From: Magicicada septendecula
Taxonomy: Eukaryota > Arthropoda > Insecta > Hemiptera > Cicadidae
NCBI GenBank assembly: GCA_034769895.1
Contig: CM068370.1
Location: 41,955,344 to 42,019,343 of the forward strand
Length of the DNA: 64,000 bases
Direction: 5' to 3'
Each line of letters starts with the position of its first letter. Position 1 is the stretch's first letter. The notes beneath the pieces were generated by a model. That model had not been told where the DNA came from and did no database searches. It saw only the letters and a program-made list of their open reading frames with translations. The translations under genes and the position numbers were made by a program. Below, piece by piece: positions 48,335 to 57,879 of this stretch.

Positions 48335-51300
48335 CAGTGGCGGCCCGTGCTTAGGTTGCACGGTTGCACAACCCCCATTAAATCCTGTAAATTTAATTGT
48401 ATTTTTAATCCTGTAAATCCCCCATAAACTGTATTTTAAATTATAAAATTGTGAAAAAAACAATAATTAATAAGTGTTTTCAAGCTAAATAATCGTAATT
48501 AATCATTTGTTGATTGAAAAGTGCAGAGCACTTAATGAAAACCGTACACGCTCTCGCCGCGGTGTACTACGGGTGTGTACACCAGCTGTGACGCGCTTGG
48601 TATATGGAGAAACACAATGTAGCTGTGTTCTGGCTGGCTACACTAGGATGTTCCTATTACATCGCTATAGCTTCTCCTGGTGTGATTAGGGACTGCAAAC
48701 TCCGCTTGTCAGTCACGGCGCCACCAGTATGTTGGTAAATAACACGTGGTGCGACAGTTCGAATTTGTATGGTTATGTTGTTTTATTAGTTCAGTTCATT
48801 AGTGTCGGTCGAATTTTTTGTGAAGTTTATTGTTAGTGTTAGTTAAGTGTTAGCACAATTCATTGTTAAATATAAATAATAGTGCATATTAAAGGATTAA
48901 GGCGTCATAGTGTAAGATATTCGTTATATATAACTCGTAGGACGCAATGAATTCTGTCGAAAACTTAACGAAAACACCATTCAGTTTGCGTCCAATTGAG
49001 GAAAAAAATTGAAATTAAGAGAGTAGGTAGACGTAGACCAGATCTTTCAAGTTTTAATCAAACTGTAAAGTCAGGTAATAGAATTTTTAATCGTAAATTT
49101 AAAACAGTCTTATACAATAAATATTCCTGGTTATGTGGGTGTGACACTAAAATTGCATTATTTTGCTTTCCTTGTATATTGTTTGGAGGGGAGGAGACTT
49201 GGACTAAGACTGGATTTAAAGACTTAAACCATTTTAATGACAGAACTAAAAAACATGAGGCTTCAGGTACCCACAAAAAATAGTTTACAGTTAGCATTGT
49301 TAGGAACAACTAACATAGCAGAACAACTAGATACAGCTTATAGGAGAAATATTGGAGCTCACAATGAACAAGTTAAGCAGAATAGATATGTGCTAAGTAT
49401 TATTATCAACTGTATTAGTTTCTGTTGTGTGTTTGAACTAGCTTTAAGAGGCCACGATGAGTCTAAAGAATCAAATAATCCAGGAATTTTTAGAGGGTTA
49501 ATAGATTTTAGTGCAGAGCTAGATACAGTTTTAAAAAACCATCTTGAAACTTCAACAGTATTTAGGGGTACTTCTAAAACCATTCAAAATGAATTACTAC
49601 AAATAATGCTAGAAGTCTGTCACGAAAGAATTTCAGATGAAATTAAACAAGCAAATTTTTTAGCTGTTATTGCTGATGAAACCAGCGATGTGTCTAATTT
49701 ATACCAAGTAGCTGTTATCTATACGTACATAGCAAAAAACAGACCTGCAGAAAGATTCTGGACTTTTCTTAACCCTTCTCGTCGTGATGCCAGGGCCTTA
49801 GCATCATGTATTCTTGATGAGTTAAAACACCACAAAATAAATGAAACTCCCCAAAAGCTCATTGCACAGACATATGATGGAGCATCTGTAATGGCTGGAA
49901 CGTCTAGTGGTGTACATGCAATTGTAAAAAATTGTTATGCCGATGCCCAATATGTTCATTGTCATGCACATCATCAATAAACAGGGAAGTTCGAGTTTTC
50001 TTTGCCAATGTTCAAGGTCTTCGCGCTTTTTTCTCAGTTAGTCCGCAAAGAACATCAATACTAGATGCAGTAGTAAAAAAGCGGTTACCCAGATCTGTAC
50101 CTACCAGATGGAACTTTCAATCGAGAAGTGTCACAACAATTTATGATCACAGGCAGGACCTAATACATTGCATGAAAACAATATTAGATTCTGATCACAT
50201 AAAAAATGACAGTACTCTTTCACAGGCTTCTGGCCACTTAAAAGTTTTAGTAAGTCAAAACTTTATTTTTTGGCTCTCATTTTTTAGAAAAATTATGCCA
50301 CTTACTGACATACTCTTTAATCAGCTCCAGAAAGTAGATATTGATCTCACTGTTATAAAACGGTCTCTTACAAGTTTTGAAGAAAATGTGTTGAAAATCA
50401 GAAATAATATTGACACAGACACTGGAGACTGGAGAGCCACAACAGTCATCACAAAGTTCACCTCCAAAGAAAAGGAAGATTGACAAAACCGAGTGGAAGA
50501 GACAGGCGAAGGAAGTATGTGATGTGATTATATGCCAAATAAAGGAACGGTTTAGATTCACGAGCCATCATTGTTCATGTCAGAAAAGTTTCCAGATTAT
50601 GATTCTAAATTTCCAGAAGACACTGTAAAAACTGTATGCAACGCTTACAATTTTCTCAATTTTAAAAAACTCTGTACGGAACTTGCAACAATCTATAGTG
50701 CAACGGATTTTAGAAGACTGTCAGGGGCTGTTAGTTTGTACTCTTTTTTCAAAGACAGTAAGTTAGAAGAAACTTTTAGTGAAGGTGTAAAACTCTTAGA
50801 AATTTTGATTACAATACCAATGACCTCTTCTGGAGCAGAAAGATGTTTTTCGACGCTTAAAACAATAAAGACATTTCTAAGAAACACCACGTCACAAGAG
50901 AGGTTGTCTGCATTGGCCATGCTCTCAATAGAAAGGGACCTGATCATGGAAATTCCTGATTTCAATCAGAAGCTGATTGAAAAATTTGCCAGTCTGAAAG
51001 AAAGGCGGATGGATTTTCTTTTCAAATAATGGTAAGTGACAAAATTATTCCCAAGTATAACTATATTTTTCAATATTAATTATGTCTACACAGTAAAATA
51101 GTTTATCTAAAGTGAATTAATACTAAAATAAATAGGCCTGTTATTACGTTAACTAATTTCAAAATAATTTCAATACATTTTTTGGATGCTGTTACACAGA
51201 AAATGTTATATTACCATATAAGACATAATTTTGAATTAAATAAAACAATACTAACTTTATCATTCAGTCATATAAACTTAGTGATATTTTTGCATTTTCT

Positions 51301-51370
51301 ATTTAAACAATTTAATACCATCCAACCCACAACTGCAACCCCCAAAATTTTCAACCACCAGCCGCCACTG
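48335..51370 (+). mobile_element. hAT transposon (3036 bp), complete ends
   Basis: Terminal inverted repeats CAGTGGCGGC / GCCGCCACTG and the 8-bp target duplication ATGTCTAG (48327-48334 and 51371-51378). The paralogous gene copy provides the empty site at about 46898-46905 (AAGTCTAG). Contains a decayed transposase gene of the ZMYM1-like hAT type. Confidence 0.95.
48947..51029 (+). pseudogene. hAT transposase (ZMYM1-like), frameshifted
   Basis: Starts at ATG 48947. Order of domains: a TTF-type zinc finger region (YSWLCGCD, ALFCFPCILFGG, KDLNHFND), a middle segment of DUF4371 type with the first catalytic Asp (FLAVIADETSDVSN, ~49665), AQTYDGASVMAGTSSGVH (~49870), and the C-terminal dimerisation block (ITIPMTSSGAERCFSTLKTIKT, ~50810-50875). 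Frame changes lie at A-runs near 49003 and 49275, near 49970, and near 50470-50600. At least four lesions, so the enzyme is dead although the element's ends are intact; it may have moved with a transposase supplied by another copy. Confidence 0.85.
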
Positions 51371-52554
51371 ATGTCTAGCGCCAGAAGAACTGATTTCACG
51401 TAATGTAGGTAAATTGTCGGTGTATCAGGTCTGTTTGCAATTTGGTATCGACGTTGAAAACGATACGAAAAATAGATTTTTCTGGAACTGCACCATACAG
51501 GATAAAATAAAAATTACAGACGATGTATTGATTTGGCTCGGCTATACAGGTAAATATAATAATCAAAAATCCAGAATTACCAGATGGTTAAAGAAAAACG
51601 ATTACATCGAATATTACGAAGTCCAAGATGAAGATAATGCACAGAAAAAATATTATGTGTTAAATGGAATAGATTTCGCTTCTTTGTTGATGCAAATGAG
51701 AACCCCTAAAGCTGTTGAATTGCGTGAATTATATGCCATTATGAAAGAAATTGTAATGAAATATAGACAATATGAAAAATTGTACGAGGAACGTTTGAAG
51801 GAGTTAATTAGTATGCGAAATAATTTGTTAACAACACAAATGGGTAATTTACAATCTATGATAAAAACTATTCAAGAAACTAACGAAGAAGAGAGACGTC
51901 GCGCAGAGGAAGAAAGACAACGAACGGAAGAAGAACGACAGCGTGCAGAGGAAGAGAGACGTCGCGCGGAAGAAGAACGGCAACGTGCAGAAGAACGAAG
52001 TAGACTGTTACAGTCCAAAATCGAATACAGTGTCGACAAACTGAGGAACGTACTGGCTAAGAAGATCGCGCCAAACCCCATAAACAGGAACAAAATTCGT
52101 TGTCTGTCTCTGTACAAAATATCCGAAAACGTTTGGTATATTATGCGCAGACAACTGGAAAGTTTCAACGAAGGAGAGAGAAAAATATATCGCAAACATC
52201 CTACAGCGAAGAAACTACGCGCATGGGAAGACGTCGCTCACGCTGTGGATATTGGAAATATAGTTAAAAAACAGTATCGTAATTGCCTGAGATGGGACGC
52301 TCGCGGTAATGTCATCAAACCGGCCGACACGAACGACACTACAGTCGTCACCGACGAAGAAATGATCACAGCGTTCGAGCGAGCCATAAACGAAGAAAAC
52401 GACTCCCACGTGTTAGCCAACAATATCTCTGTATGAAAAGAAAATTTAACCTGACAGTAAAAATAACAGTCTAGCGAACCGCACTCTGTATATTATTGTT
52501 TTTTTTTTGCTGTAAATATTATGTTGCTTTTTACAATATTATGTGTGTGTATTT

Positions 52555-52719
52555 CATGTATGTGTTTTTTTTATATTAAAAGATGTAATCGATTTTCATG
52601 TATTATATTTTCTTAATACCTGTAAACTCCCTCTGTCCGAACGGTGGGAGAGGGAAACGTCTCCCCTCCTATTCTTCGCTCAGTGTTTCATCAGCGCGAG
52701 TCGTGAGAGGACGTGCACG
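52555..52719 (+). promoter_or_regulatory. Upstream region of the IAP gene, shared module
   Basis: ATCGATTTTCATGTATTATATTTTCTTAATACC (52588-52620, with small changes) repeats the block found before both MSV199 genes, including the preceding CATGTATGTG-T-run. CTCAGTGTTTC with an initiator-like TCAGT lies at 52680, 40 nt before the ATG. No TATA box is evident at -30. Confidence 0.5.
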
Positions 52720-53472
52720 ATGCTTTCGTACGATCACAAGGATGACGATAACGATCGCAATGAAAACCGCTATTTCAGACAGTGCGGTGAAGCGATGACG
52801 ATCAAGTCCGTATCTCCGGACGACAAAGAAGTGCAGTCCGCACTGATTAAAAAAATCATATCCCTTTATCCGCGTTACAGAAGCATTGAAGACCGTTTAA
52901 AGAGTTTTAAAGATTGGCCGATATCGTTGACGATAACGCCTAAAGAACTATCCGAAGCGGGTTTCTTTTACAACGGATGCAACGATAGAGTGATTTGTTT
53001 TTGCTGTGGAGGTGGTTTAAACAAATGGGAGCGAGGAGAAAACGCTTGGACGGAACACGCACGTCATTTCCCCGTGTGCTCTTACGTAATGTTAGTGAAA
53101 GATAAAAAATTCATCCTAAAGGCATTGGGTATCATTACCGAACCGGGAGCAGCAGCAACAGCAGTGGCAGCAGAGAACGGACAAAGCACCGACTCGATCA
53201 AAGAGAATAAAAAAAAAGAACCGGGAGCAGCAGCAGCAACAGCAGTGGCAGCAGAGAACGGGCAAAGCACCGACTCGATCAAAGAGAATAAAAAAAAAGA
53301 AGAAGGGGGTCCAGATCGGGATACGATGTGCAAAGTTTGTTACGCACACATCGTTGAAGCCGTACTTATTCCCTGTCGCCATTTTGTTATATGTGTGAAT
53401 TGCGCCATCACTCTAAATCAGTGTCCCTTATGTAGAGCCACATACGCCGCTTACATGAGAGCGTATTTCTAG
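52720..53472 (+). CDS. iap: Inhibitor-of-apoptosis protein (one BIR, one RING)
   Basis: A 250-residue protein from ATG 52720 (an upstream in-frame ATG at 52543 lies in the shared non-coding module and is unlikely). A single BIR domain spans ~55-122 with zinc ligands Cys93, Cys96, His113 and Cys120 and the usual GFFY-G--D-V-CF-C core. A C3HC4 RING spans ~204-238: Cys204, Cys207, Cys219, His221, Cys225, Cys228, Cys235, Cys238. All ligands are present. The linker has a tandem duplication of ~26 residues (EPGAAA...ENKKK, at ~141 and ~167). Insect viruses use BIR-RING proteins to block caspases or their activators; whether this one does so is inferred. Single-BIR size fits viral or virus-derived types rather than the two-BIR host protein. 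Confidence 0.85.
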   Translation: MLSYDHKDDDNDRNENRYFRQCGEAMTIKSVSPDDKEVQSALIKKIISLYPRYRSIEDRLKSFKDWPISLTITPKELSEAGFFYNGCNDRVICFCCGGGLNKWERGENAWTEHARHFPVCSYVMLVKDKKFILKALGIITEPGAAATAVAAENGQSTDSIKENKKKEPGAAAATAVAAENGQSTDSIKENKKKEEGGPDRDTMCKVCYAHIVEAVLIPCRHFVICVNCAITLNQCPLCRATYAAYMRAYF

Positions 53473-53643
53473 TTCGTTTTCATGCACTGAGAACGTCTAA
53501 ACAACGTGCAGTCAGAAAACGAACAGCAAATTCATACTCGCGCTTACCGACTGTTAATACATGAGCAAGAACATTTCGTCTAATGCATGAAATAAACCAG
53601 TAAAAATTGTTTGAAAAACAATGCTGCTGCTGTGACGGAAGTG

Positions 53644-53680
53644 TTTATAAATAAACAATATCTCACTACCTCCTCAGTGT
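53644..53680 (+). promoter_or_regulatory. TATA box and initiator before the 53.7/54.0-kb genes
   Basis: TATAAATA at 53646-53653 and CTCAGTGTTTC with the initiator A at 53676, 30 bp apart. The same CTCAGTGTTTC occurs before the IAP gene. Confidence 0.55.
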
Positions 53681-54002
53681 TTCGGAAGGGCGTGTCGAGA
53701 ACGAACGCATAGAGCTGTTGACTTCGTACGAGTACAGTCGATGCAGTGACTTAACGCACGCAGTACTGTACCCTGTAGATCTTTTTGTATACAACATTTT
53801 GACGCAAGAATTTGTTGCACTGATTCGTGACGTGGAGACAAGGTACAAAGTAAACGTTCCGAAAAAATTCTTTACGGACGTTACACAACATACAACGTGT
53901 CTGTTTCGCGAGACGGACGGATCGGCAGCGTTCCTAGTAGCACCGAACACATTGTTTGTAACGAAAAAAGATGGCAGTCGACGAGCTAGCAGTCATACTT
54001 GA
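53655..54002 (+). CDS. Uncharacterised open frame without ATG
   Basis: Open for 115 codons to a stop at 54000-54002, overlapping the next gene by 32 nt in another frame. The body (SDLTHAVLYPVDLFVYNI, EFVALIRDVETRYKVNV, TCLFRETDGSAAFLVAPN) has a protein-like alternation of hydrophobic and charged residues and island-type codon use. It contains no methionine before the end. It could be an exon whose acceptor is the CCTCCTCAG at 53669-53677, or an old gene that lost its start. I do not recognise the family. Confidence 0.4.
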   Translation, partial: TISHYLLSVSEGRVENERIELLTSYEYSRCSDLTHAVLYPVDLFVYNILTQEFVALIRDVETRYKVNVPKKFFTDVTQHTTCLFRETDGSAAFLVAPNTLFVTKKDGSRRASSHT

Positions 54003-54492
54003 CTTTCACTGTTTCGTGGACGATAACGGAAACGAACTCGTCAAGGAACTGCCCGTTATGGATGTCACCGCATTTGCCAGCAGACATTGGATATTTGCTC
54101 CACCAGTGGACACGAACGTTTCGAATCACAAACACATGAGGACGAACCGATGGTTAACGGAGCATTTTCACGGACTAGAGTGGAGGGACGGGGAGACATC
54201 GTACGAACATCTTGTGCCGATATTAGTAAAGTACACGTTTCCTTTTAACTATGTGTTCGTAAAAGGATTACAGAAAAAAAGATTTCTGGAAAAGCGTATC
54301 GTGCATTACAATATTATAAATTTAGAAGATTTCGGTTGTCCTAAACTCGAACAATTACGTCCGATGCACGGAACAGCATGTTTCGCGCACCGTTTATTTC
54401 CAGAAATATGTACAAATAATAGAGTCCACGCTTTACGCGAGTGGGTTGTATCGGATTTTAGACTCATCAATAGGTTTCTTGTAAATTATTAA
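53971..54492 (+). CDS. Conserved 173-residue protein, possibly exonuclease-fold
   Basis: An intact gene from ATG 53971. It resembles short proteins found many times in arthropod and nematode genomes and near Polinton-like genes: VILDFHCFVDDNGNELVKEL at the N-terminus, HWIFAPP, RWLTEHFHGLEWRDG in the middle, VFVKGLQKKRFLE and IINLEDFGCPKLEQL, then a Cys/His pair (CFAHR) and HALREW. The N-terminal Asp with a later KGL--K--L and NLED-G order would suit an RNase H-like/DEDD exonuclease fold, but the full set of acids is not obvious. Function unknown. Transcription is probably driven by the TATA/initiator at 53.65 kb, making this the first usable ATG on that transcript. Confidence 0.6.
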   Translation: MAVDELAVILDFHCFVDDNGNELVKELPVMDVTAFASRHWIFAPPVDTNVSNHKHMRTNRWLTEHFHGLEWRDGETSYEHLVPILVKYTFPFNYVFVKGLQKKRFLEKRIVHYNIINLEDFGCPKLEQLRPMHGTACFAHRLFPEICTNNRVHALREWVVSDFRLINRFLVNY

Positions 54493-54831
54493 CCTTTTTG
54501 TTTATATTTAGCATCATTTTGCTTGCATAAAAATTACTGCCTTCACGTCAGAATTCGATTACTTCACCCTGTCTAGACGCATAAAATATTAGTGCCGTCG
54601 TCTGGTCGCCTACCCCCCTTCCGCGCTCAGCAGGAATCGATTACAACACCTTGTCTAGACAGATAAAAAAATAACTGTTGCCGACTGGTTGCCTCCTCCC
54701 ACCCACCGAACATGACGTGTGAAAGCGGCTTTCATCCTGTTTCACAGGGTTAATAATAACCGTTTACTGCTCGTTGTCTGGTTCCCCCTCCCTCGCGCTC
54801 TCTGGTTTCCCCTCCTCAACAGCCTCCTTAC
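54493..54831. repeat. Intergenic, degenerate ~115-bp repeats
   Basis: CCTGTCTAGACGCATAAAA and CTTGTCTAGACAGATAAAA head two units (about 54569 and 54652), each followed by a CCGxC-TGGT-GCCT-C segment and a C-rich tract. A third, weaker C-rich unit ends near 54815. No frame. Confidence 0.5.
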
Positions 54832-54868
54832 TTATAACGACGCGAACGAGCGTTATTTAATTCAGACC
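54832..54868 (+). promoter_or_regulatory. TATA box and initiator of the 101-residue gene
   Basis: TTATAA at 54833-54838, initiator TTCAGACC with A at 54864, ~31 bp apart; ATG follows 44 nt later. Confidence 0.55.
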
Positions 54869-54907
54869 TTGACAGAGACGTAAGCGAATAGTGATTCTTC
54901 ATTAGAA

Positions 54908-55213
54908 ATGGCTTCATTCGTTGCTAAGTTCGCGGACATTAGTGCTATACAATATAAGAAAATTAAAGAACTAGTAATGGGTGTAAAATATCCCATAGTG
55001 CAACTTCAAAACGTAGACAGTAAATACGGAAATGCTGTACTCGCCACTATCCAGGACTATACGGACGATAAATTGAAATATCGTGTTTATCTTCCGAGGA
55101 GATACGCAGGCGTTTGGGAAGACGATGAGTTAAAACATTTAGCACCGAACTCACTATATCTCGTTTACCGCGGAGAAAAAAACAGGGCCTACGTGGTGGA
55201 CATTTTAATGTAA
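54908..55213 (+). CDS. Small conserved protein (101 residues), possible OB-fold
   Basis: An intact gene from ATG 54908 to TAA 55211-55213. It fits a small protein type repeatedly seen in Polinton-like and other insect elements: an N-terminal helix (MASFVAKFADIS), KYPIVQLQNVDSKYGNAVLATI, a short hairpin, KYRVYLPRRYAGVW, and a C-terminal strand with VYRGEKNRAYVVDI. The strand-rich pattern with K-x-P-(I/V) and (V/I)xLPxR would suit an OB-fold nucleic-acid-binding protein, so a single-stranded DNA-binding role is a guess from pattern. It has its own promoter-like TATA and initiator. Confidence 0.55.
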   Translation: MASFVAKFADISAIQYKKIKELVMGVKYPIVQLQNVDSKYGNAVLATIQDYTDDKLKYRVYLPRRYAGVWEDDELKHLAPNSLYLVYRGEKNRAYVVDILM

Positions 55214-55332
55214 TACTGGATGGACATCTTATGAAGTAACAAGTATATTTGTATTTCATAATGTACACATTATTAAATTTGTAATATATATATAGCGCTT
55301 ACATGTAATTCATTTGTTTTAATTACAATTCA

Positions 55333-55333
<1 letters not shown>

Positions 55334-55380
<47 letters not shown>

Positions 55381-55640
55381 ATAATATGTATTTTAACTTG
55401 AATGCAATCATAAACTTGTAATATAGTGTGATTACATATATTTCTTAATTGTACACAATTGACAATGTACAGGTGTTTACATATTATGTATTTTAACTTG
55501 TAATTAGTATGCATACATGTATTTCTTAATTGTACACAATTGAAAATGTACACGTGTTTACATATTATGTATTTTAACTTGTAATTAGTGTGCATACACG
55601 TATTTCTTTTGTTTTAATTATATGCAATTGTCAATTCAAT
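55334..55640. repeat. (GT)n tract and three ~80-bp tandem repeats
   Basis: GT tract at 55337-55378, then units with TGTATTTTAACTTG-AAT, GCATACATGTATTTCTTAATTGTACACAATTGA-AATGTACA-GTGTTTACATATTA, repeating at about 55388, 55488 and 55568. Confidence 0.85.
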
Positions 55641-56480
55641 TCATTGTGTGTGTGTGTGTTTAAATATTTTAACTTGTAATATATTGTGCTTATATGTATT
55701 TAATTTGATAAAATTAAACGATATTATCTTAACATTTCATTGTATTTAATTTCAAAAAATCCTTTGAACTAACAGTACATTTAATCATATTTTAAATAAC
55801 AGTACAACACTCAATCTACAAGCTTGAACGGTCGTTGCGCACCGACCGTTATTACATACATTCAATTTAAAAAAAAAATCAAAATTATATTAAAATAATT
55901 GCATAATGTTAATATATTACAGAAACTAAAGAATAATTTTAAAGCAACTTACCCTGTACGAGATATTCTGTCTTTCACCGATGATGTCAAAGCAGAATCC
56001 AACGATGATATGTACTTCAACAGATCAAATCTTTCGGCTTTTTATACATCGCTGAACCCCACTTAAGGAAATGAAGATATGCAGTCATGAACAATAAAAA
56101 AGTTAACGACTCAGGAAGACAGATGTTTAGAGACCTGTTTGCCTAACCACGCCCGTGAACAAGGTCGACCACTACCGAATATCAGCTAACGCCCAGACGT
56201 CCTTACTACCACAATATATAATTAAATTCTTTTTTTATACAAAATAATTGTCAACTCCGAACAGACACTTATTACATACCCCGTCACAATAATACAAATG
56301 ATAATAATTTTTTTTAATTTTTAAATTTAAGTTTTCAATTGTGTTTATTTACAATTATCCTTTTTCCGTTCATGATGAGTGAATTCTTTTTCTTTGTACG
56401 AAATAATTTCCACCACTGAACATACACTTATTACATACCCAACACATTAATATAAATGATAATAATTTTTTAAAATAATT
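55641..56480. other. AT-rich non-coding DNA inside the island
   Basis: No supported gene. A ~120-bp segment (AATAATTT-T...CACTTATTACATACCC) occurs twice, around 56240-56310 and 56395-56475. Confidence 0.45.
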
Positions 56481-56689
56481 TTTCATGCATAGTATGCATT
56501 CTACAATTTATACAAGTAAAGGTCATCATTCGTATCTTTACAACGATGCCGAACACTTTGTTTTTTACTCACCACCGACACACAGACCAATCCTCGACGA
56601 CGAACCGGATCACCGCGTAACCCGTTCGACGCTCGGCGGCCGGCGAACGGCACCGACCGGATCACGACGCAGCCTCACGAACCCGTTCG

Positions 56690-56790
56690 CCGTTCGCCGT
56701 TCGCCGTTCGCCATTCGCCGTCGGCGGCGGACGGCGTCCGACAGCAGATCAACCGGACGGCGAACGGCGAACGGCGAACGGCGAACCGGA
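56690..56790. repeat. GC-rich hairpin of 7-bp CGTTCGC units
   Basis: About four CGTTCGC/CCATTCGC-type units (56692-56722) face about five GGCGAAC units (56758-56790) in opposite orientation, separated by ~35 bp. The arms could pair over more than 25 bp. Confidence 0.75.
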
Positions 56791-56879
56791 TCACTACACG
56801 GGCTCGCGATACAGTTCGCCATGACACACAGACACGCCGTTGCCAACAATACACCGCATCGACCATCGCCCGCAGCGCC

Positions 56880-57060
56880 GTTCATATACAAAACCCGTAC
56901 ACTATAACACACGCAAGAGTCGACTACGGCGATTAACCAGCACGAGTCGGCAACGCCGACCACGACGATTTTACAACATGGCCGACCGGAAAAACACCTT
57001 GCATATACAAACCCGTACACTATAACACATGCACGAAGCGGCAACGTCGACGACGTATAC
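56880..57060. repeat. Direct repeats, right set
   Basis: AAACCCGTACACTATAACACA-GCA at 56888 and 57007 with TTTTACAACATGGCCGACCGG between, matching the 46.26-46.51 kb units. This marks the likely right limit of the island. Confidence 0.75.
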
Positions 57061-57879
57061 ACCAATCACGCACACATAACCCCACTTTATACTCACCGCC
57101 CACAACATGACCGAAAGCCGACTACCAGATTTTTACTCCCACCATCTAGATTTTTGAATTTCCCGCCATATGACGTCACATCCGGGGTAGAACTGTCAGT
57201 TTACCCCTACTGGTGCCATTTTTTCTCTTTAATTTTGAATGGTTATAACTTTTTTACATTTCTTCTTTTATTTCTTTTTCAAAATGTTACTTATCTGCAA
57301 TTGCGTCCCAAAAATCAGTCCAGACTCCTTACATTTTTCTTTCATCACTCCGCACATTTTGTTCTTTTACCGTAATTCTCGCCAGATGATTCTGTTCATT
57401 AAAACACAACTCTTACTTCATTTTATTTATATAACACCCGTGTTGTGAATTCACGTATTTTTGACATTTTGCTGTTATTTCGGGCGCCCATATATTTGTT
57501 CCGAAAGTTTTGCGGCTGTACAGCACGACGGAATATTGTAGACTGGGGCGAAATTTACTGTCTCAATTTCTGAGGTAGTGAGGGAGTCACGTGACTGCAT
57601 TTCATTGTTTTAGTCATGTTTTGAAACCAATTTTGACGGTATCATTAATTTGAATCGACATTCCAGCGGTGACGTATAGCTGGGATCTGCCCTGACGTCA
57701 TCAGGCGTGATTCTGTTTTACATAGATCAAAGTTCATACTGCTAAATATAACTGTCTCCTCCGTTTGATTGTTGACCTTGACATCCTTGTTCTCTTGTGT
57801 ACATCGTTATTATTCCAAATAAAATTTTACAATTATGTCGTGACCTCTTTTCCCAAAATTACCCCTGGGTAGGCCTAAA
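57061..57879. other. Non-coding DNA right of the island
   Basis: No supported gene. AATAAAATTTT at 57820. It contains TGACGTCA-type blocks (57171, 57694), as in promoter regions of some repeats. Confidence 0.4.

Larger units (their letters stand above)
48286..52436 (+). pseudogene. MSV199-domain protein, copy 2, split by a hAT transposon
   Basis: The gene begins at ATG 48286, runs 49 nt to 48334, is interrupted by a transposon, and resumes at 51379 to the stop at 52436. Leaving out the transposon and one target duplicate gives the same number of codons as copy 1, with no other stop or frameshift. The domains are as in copy 1: MSV199, coiled coil, DUF3627-like tail. About 25 amino-acid differences from copy 1 are visible, clustered at a few sites. 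A start-less frame from ~51414 remains open for 340 codons, so an N-terminally shortened product is conceivable if the transposon supplies a promoter. The open frame suggests a recent insertion, or that the shortened product is used. Confidence 0.8.

Noticed and set aside
52238..53382. Minus-strand frames within the second MSV199 and IAP genes
   Set aside because: Shadows of clearly coding plus-strand sequence; the Cys-rich one reflects the GCAGCA linker repeat.
39626..57060. Bacterial or free-virus contamination in the assembly
   Set aside because: The island holds introns, hAT insertion and arthropod TATA/initiator promoters and grades into transposon-rich DNA on both sides; still, only reads spanning the borders would prove integration.
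56485..57065. Arg/Thr-rich frames on both strands
   Set aside because: Produced by the CGTTCGC hairpin array and direct repeats; no protein-like pattern.
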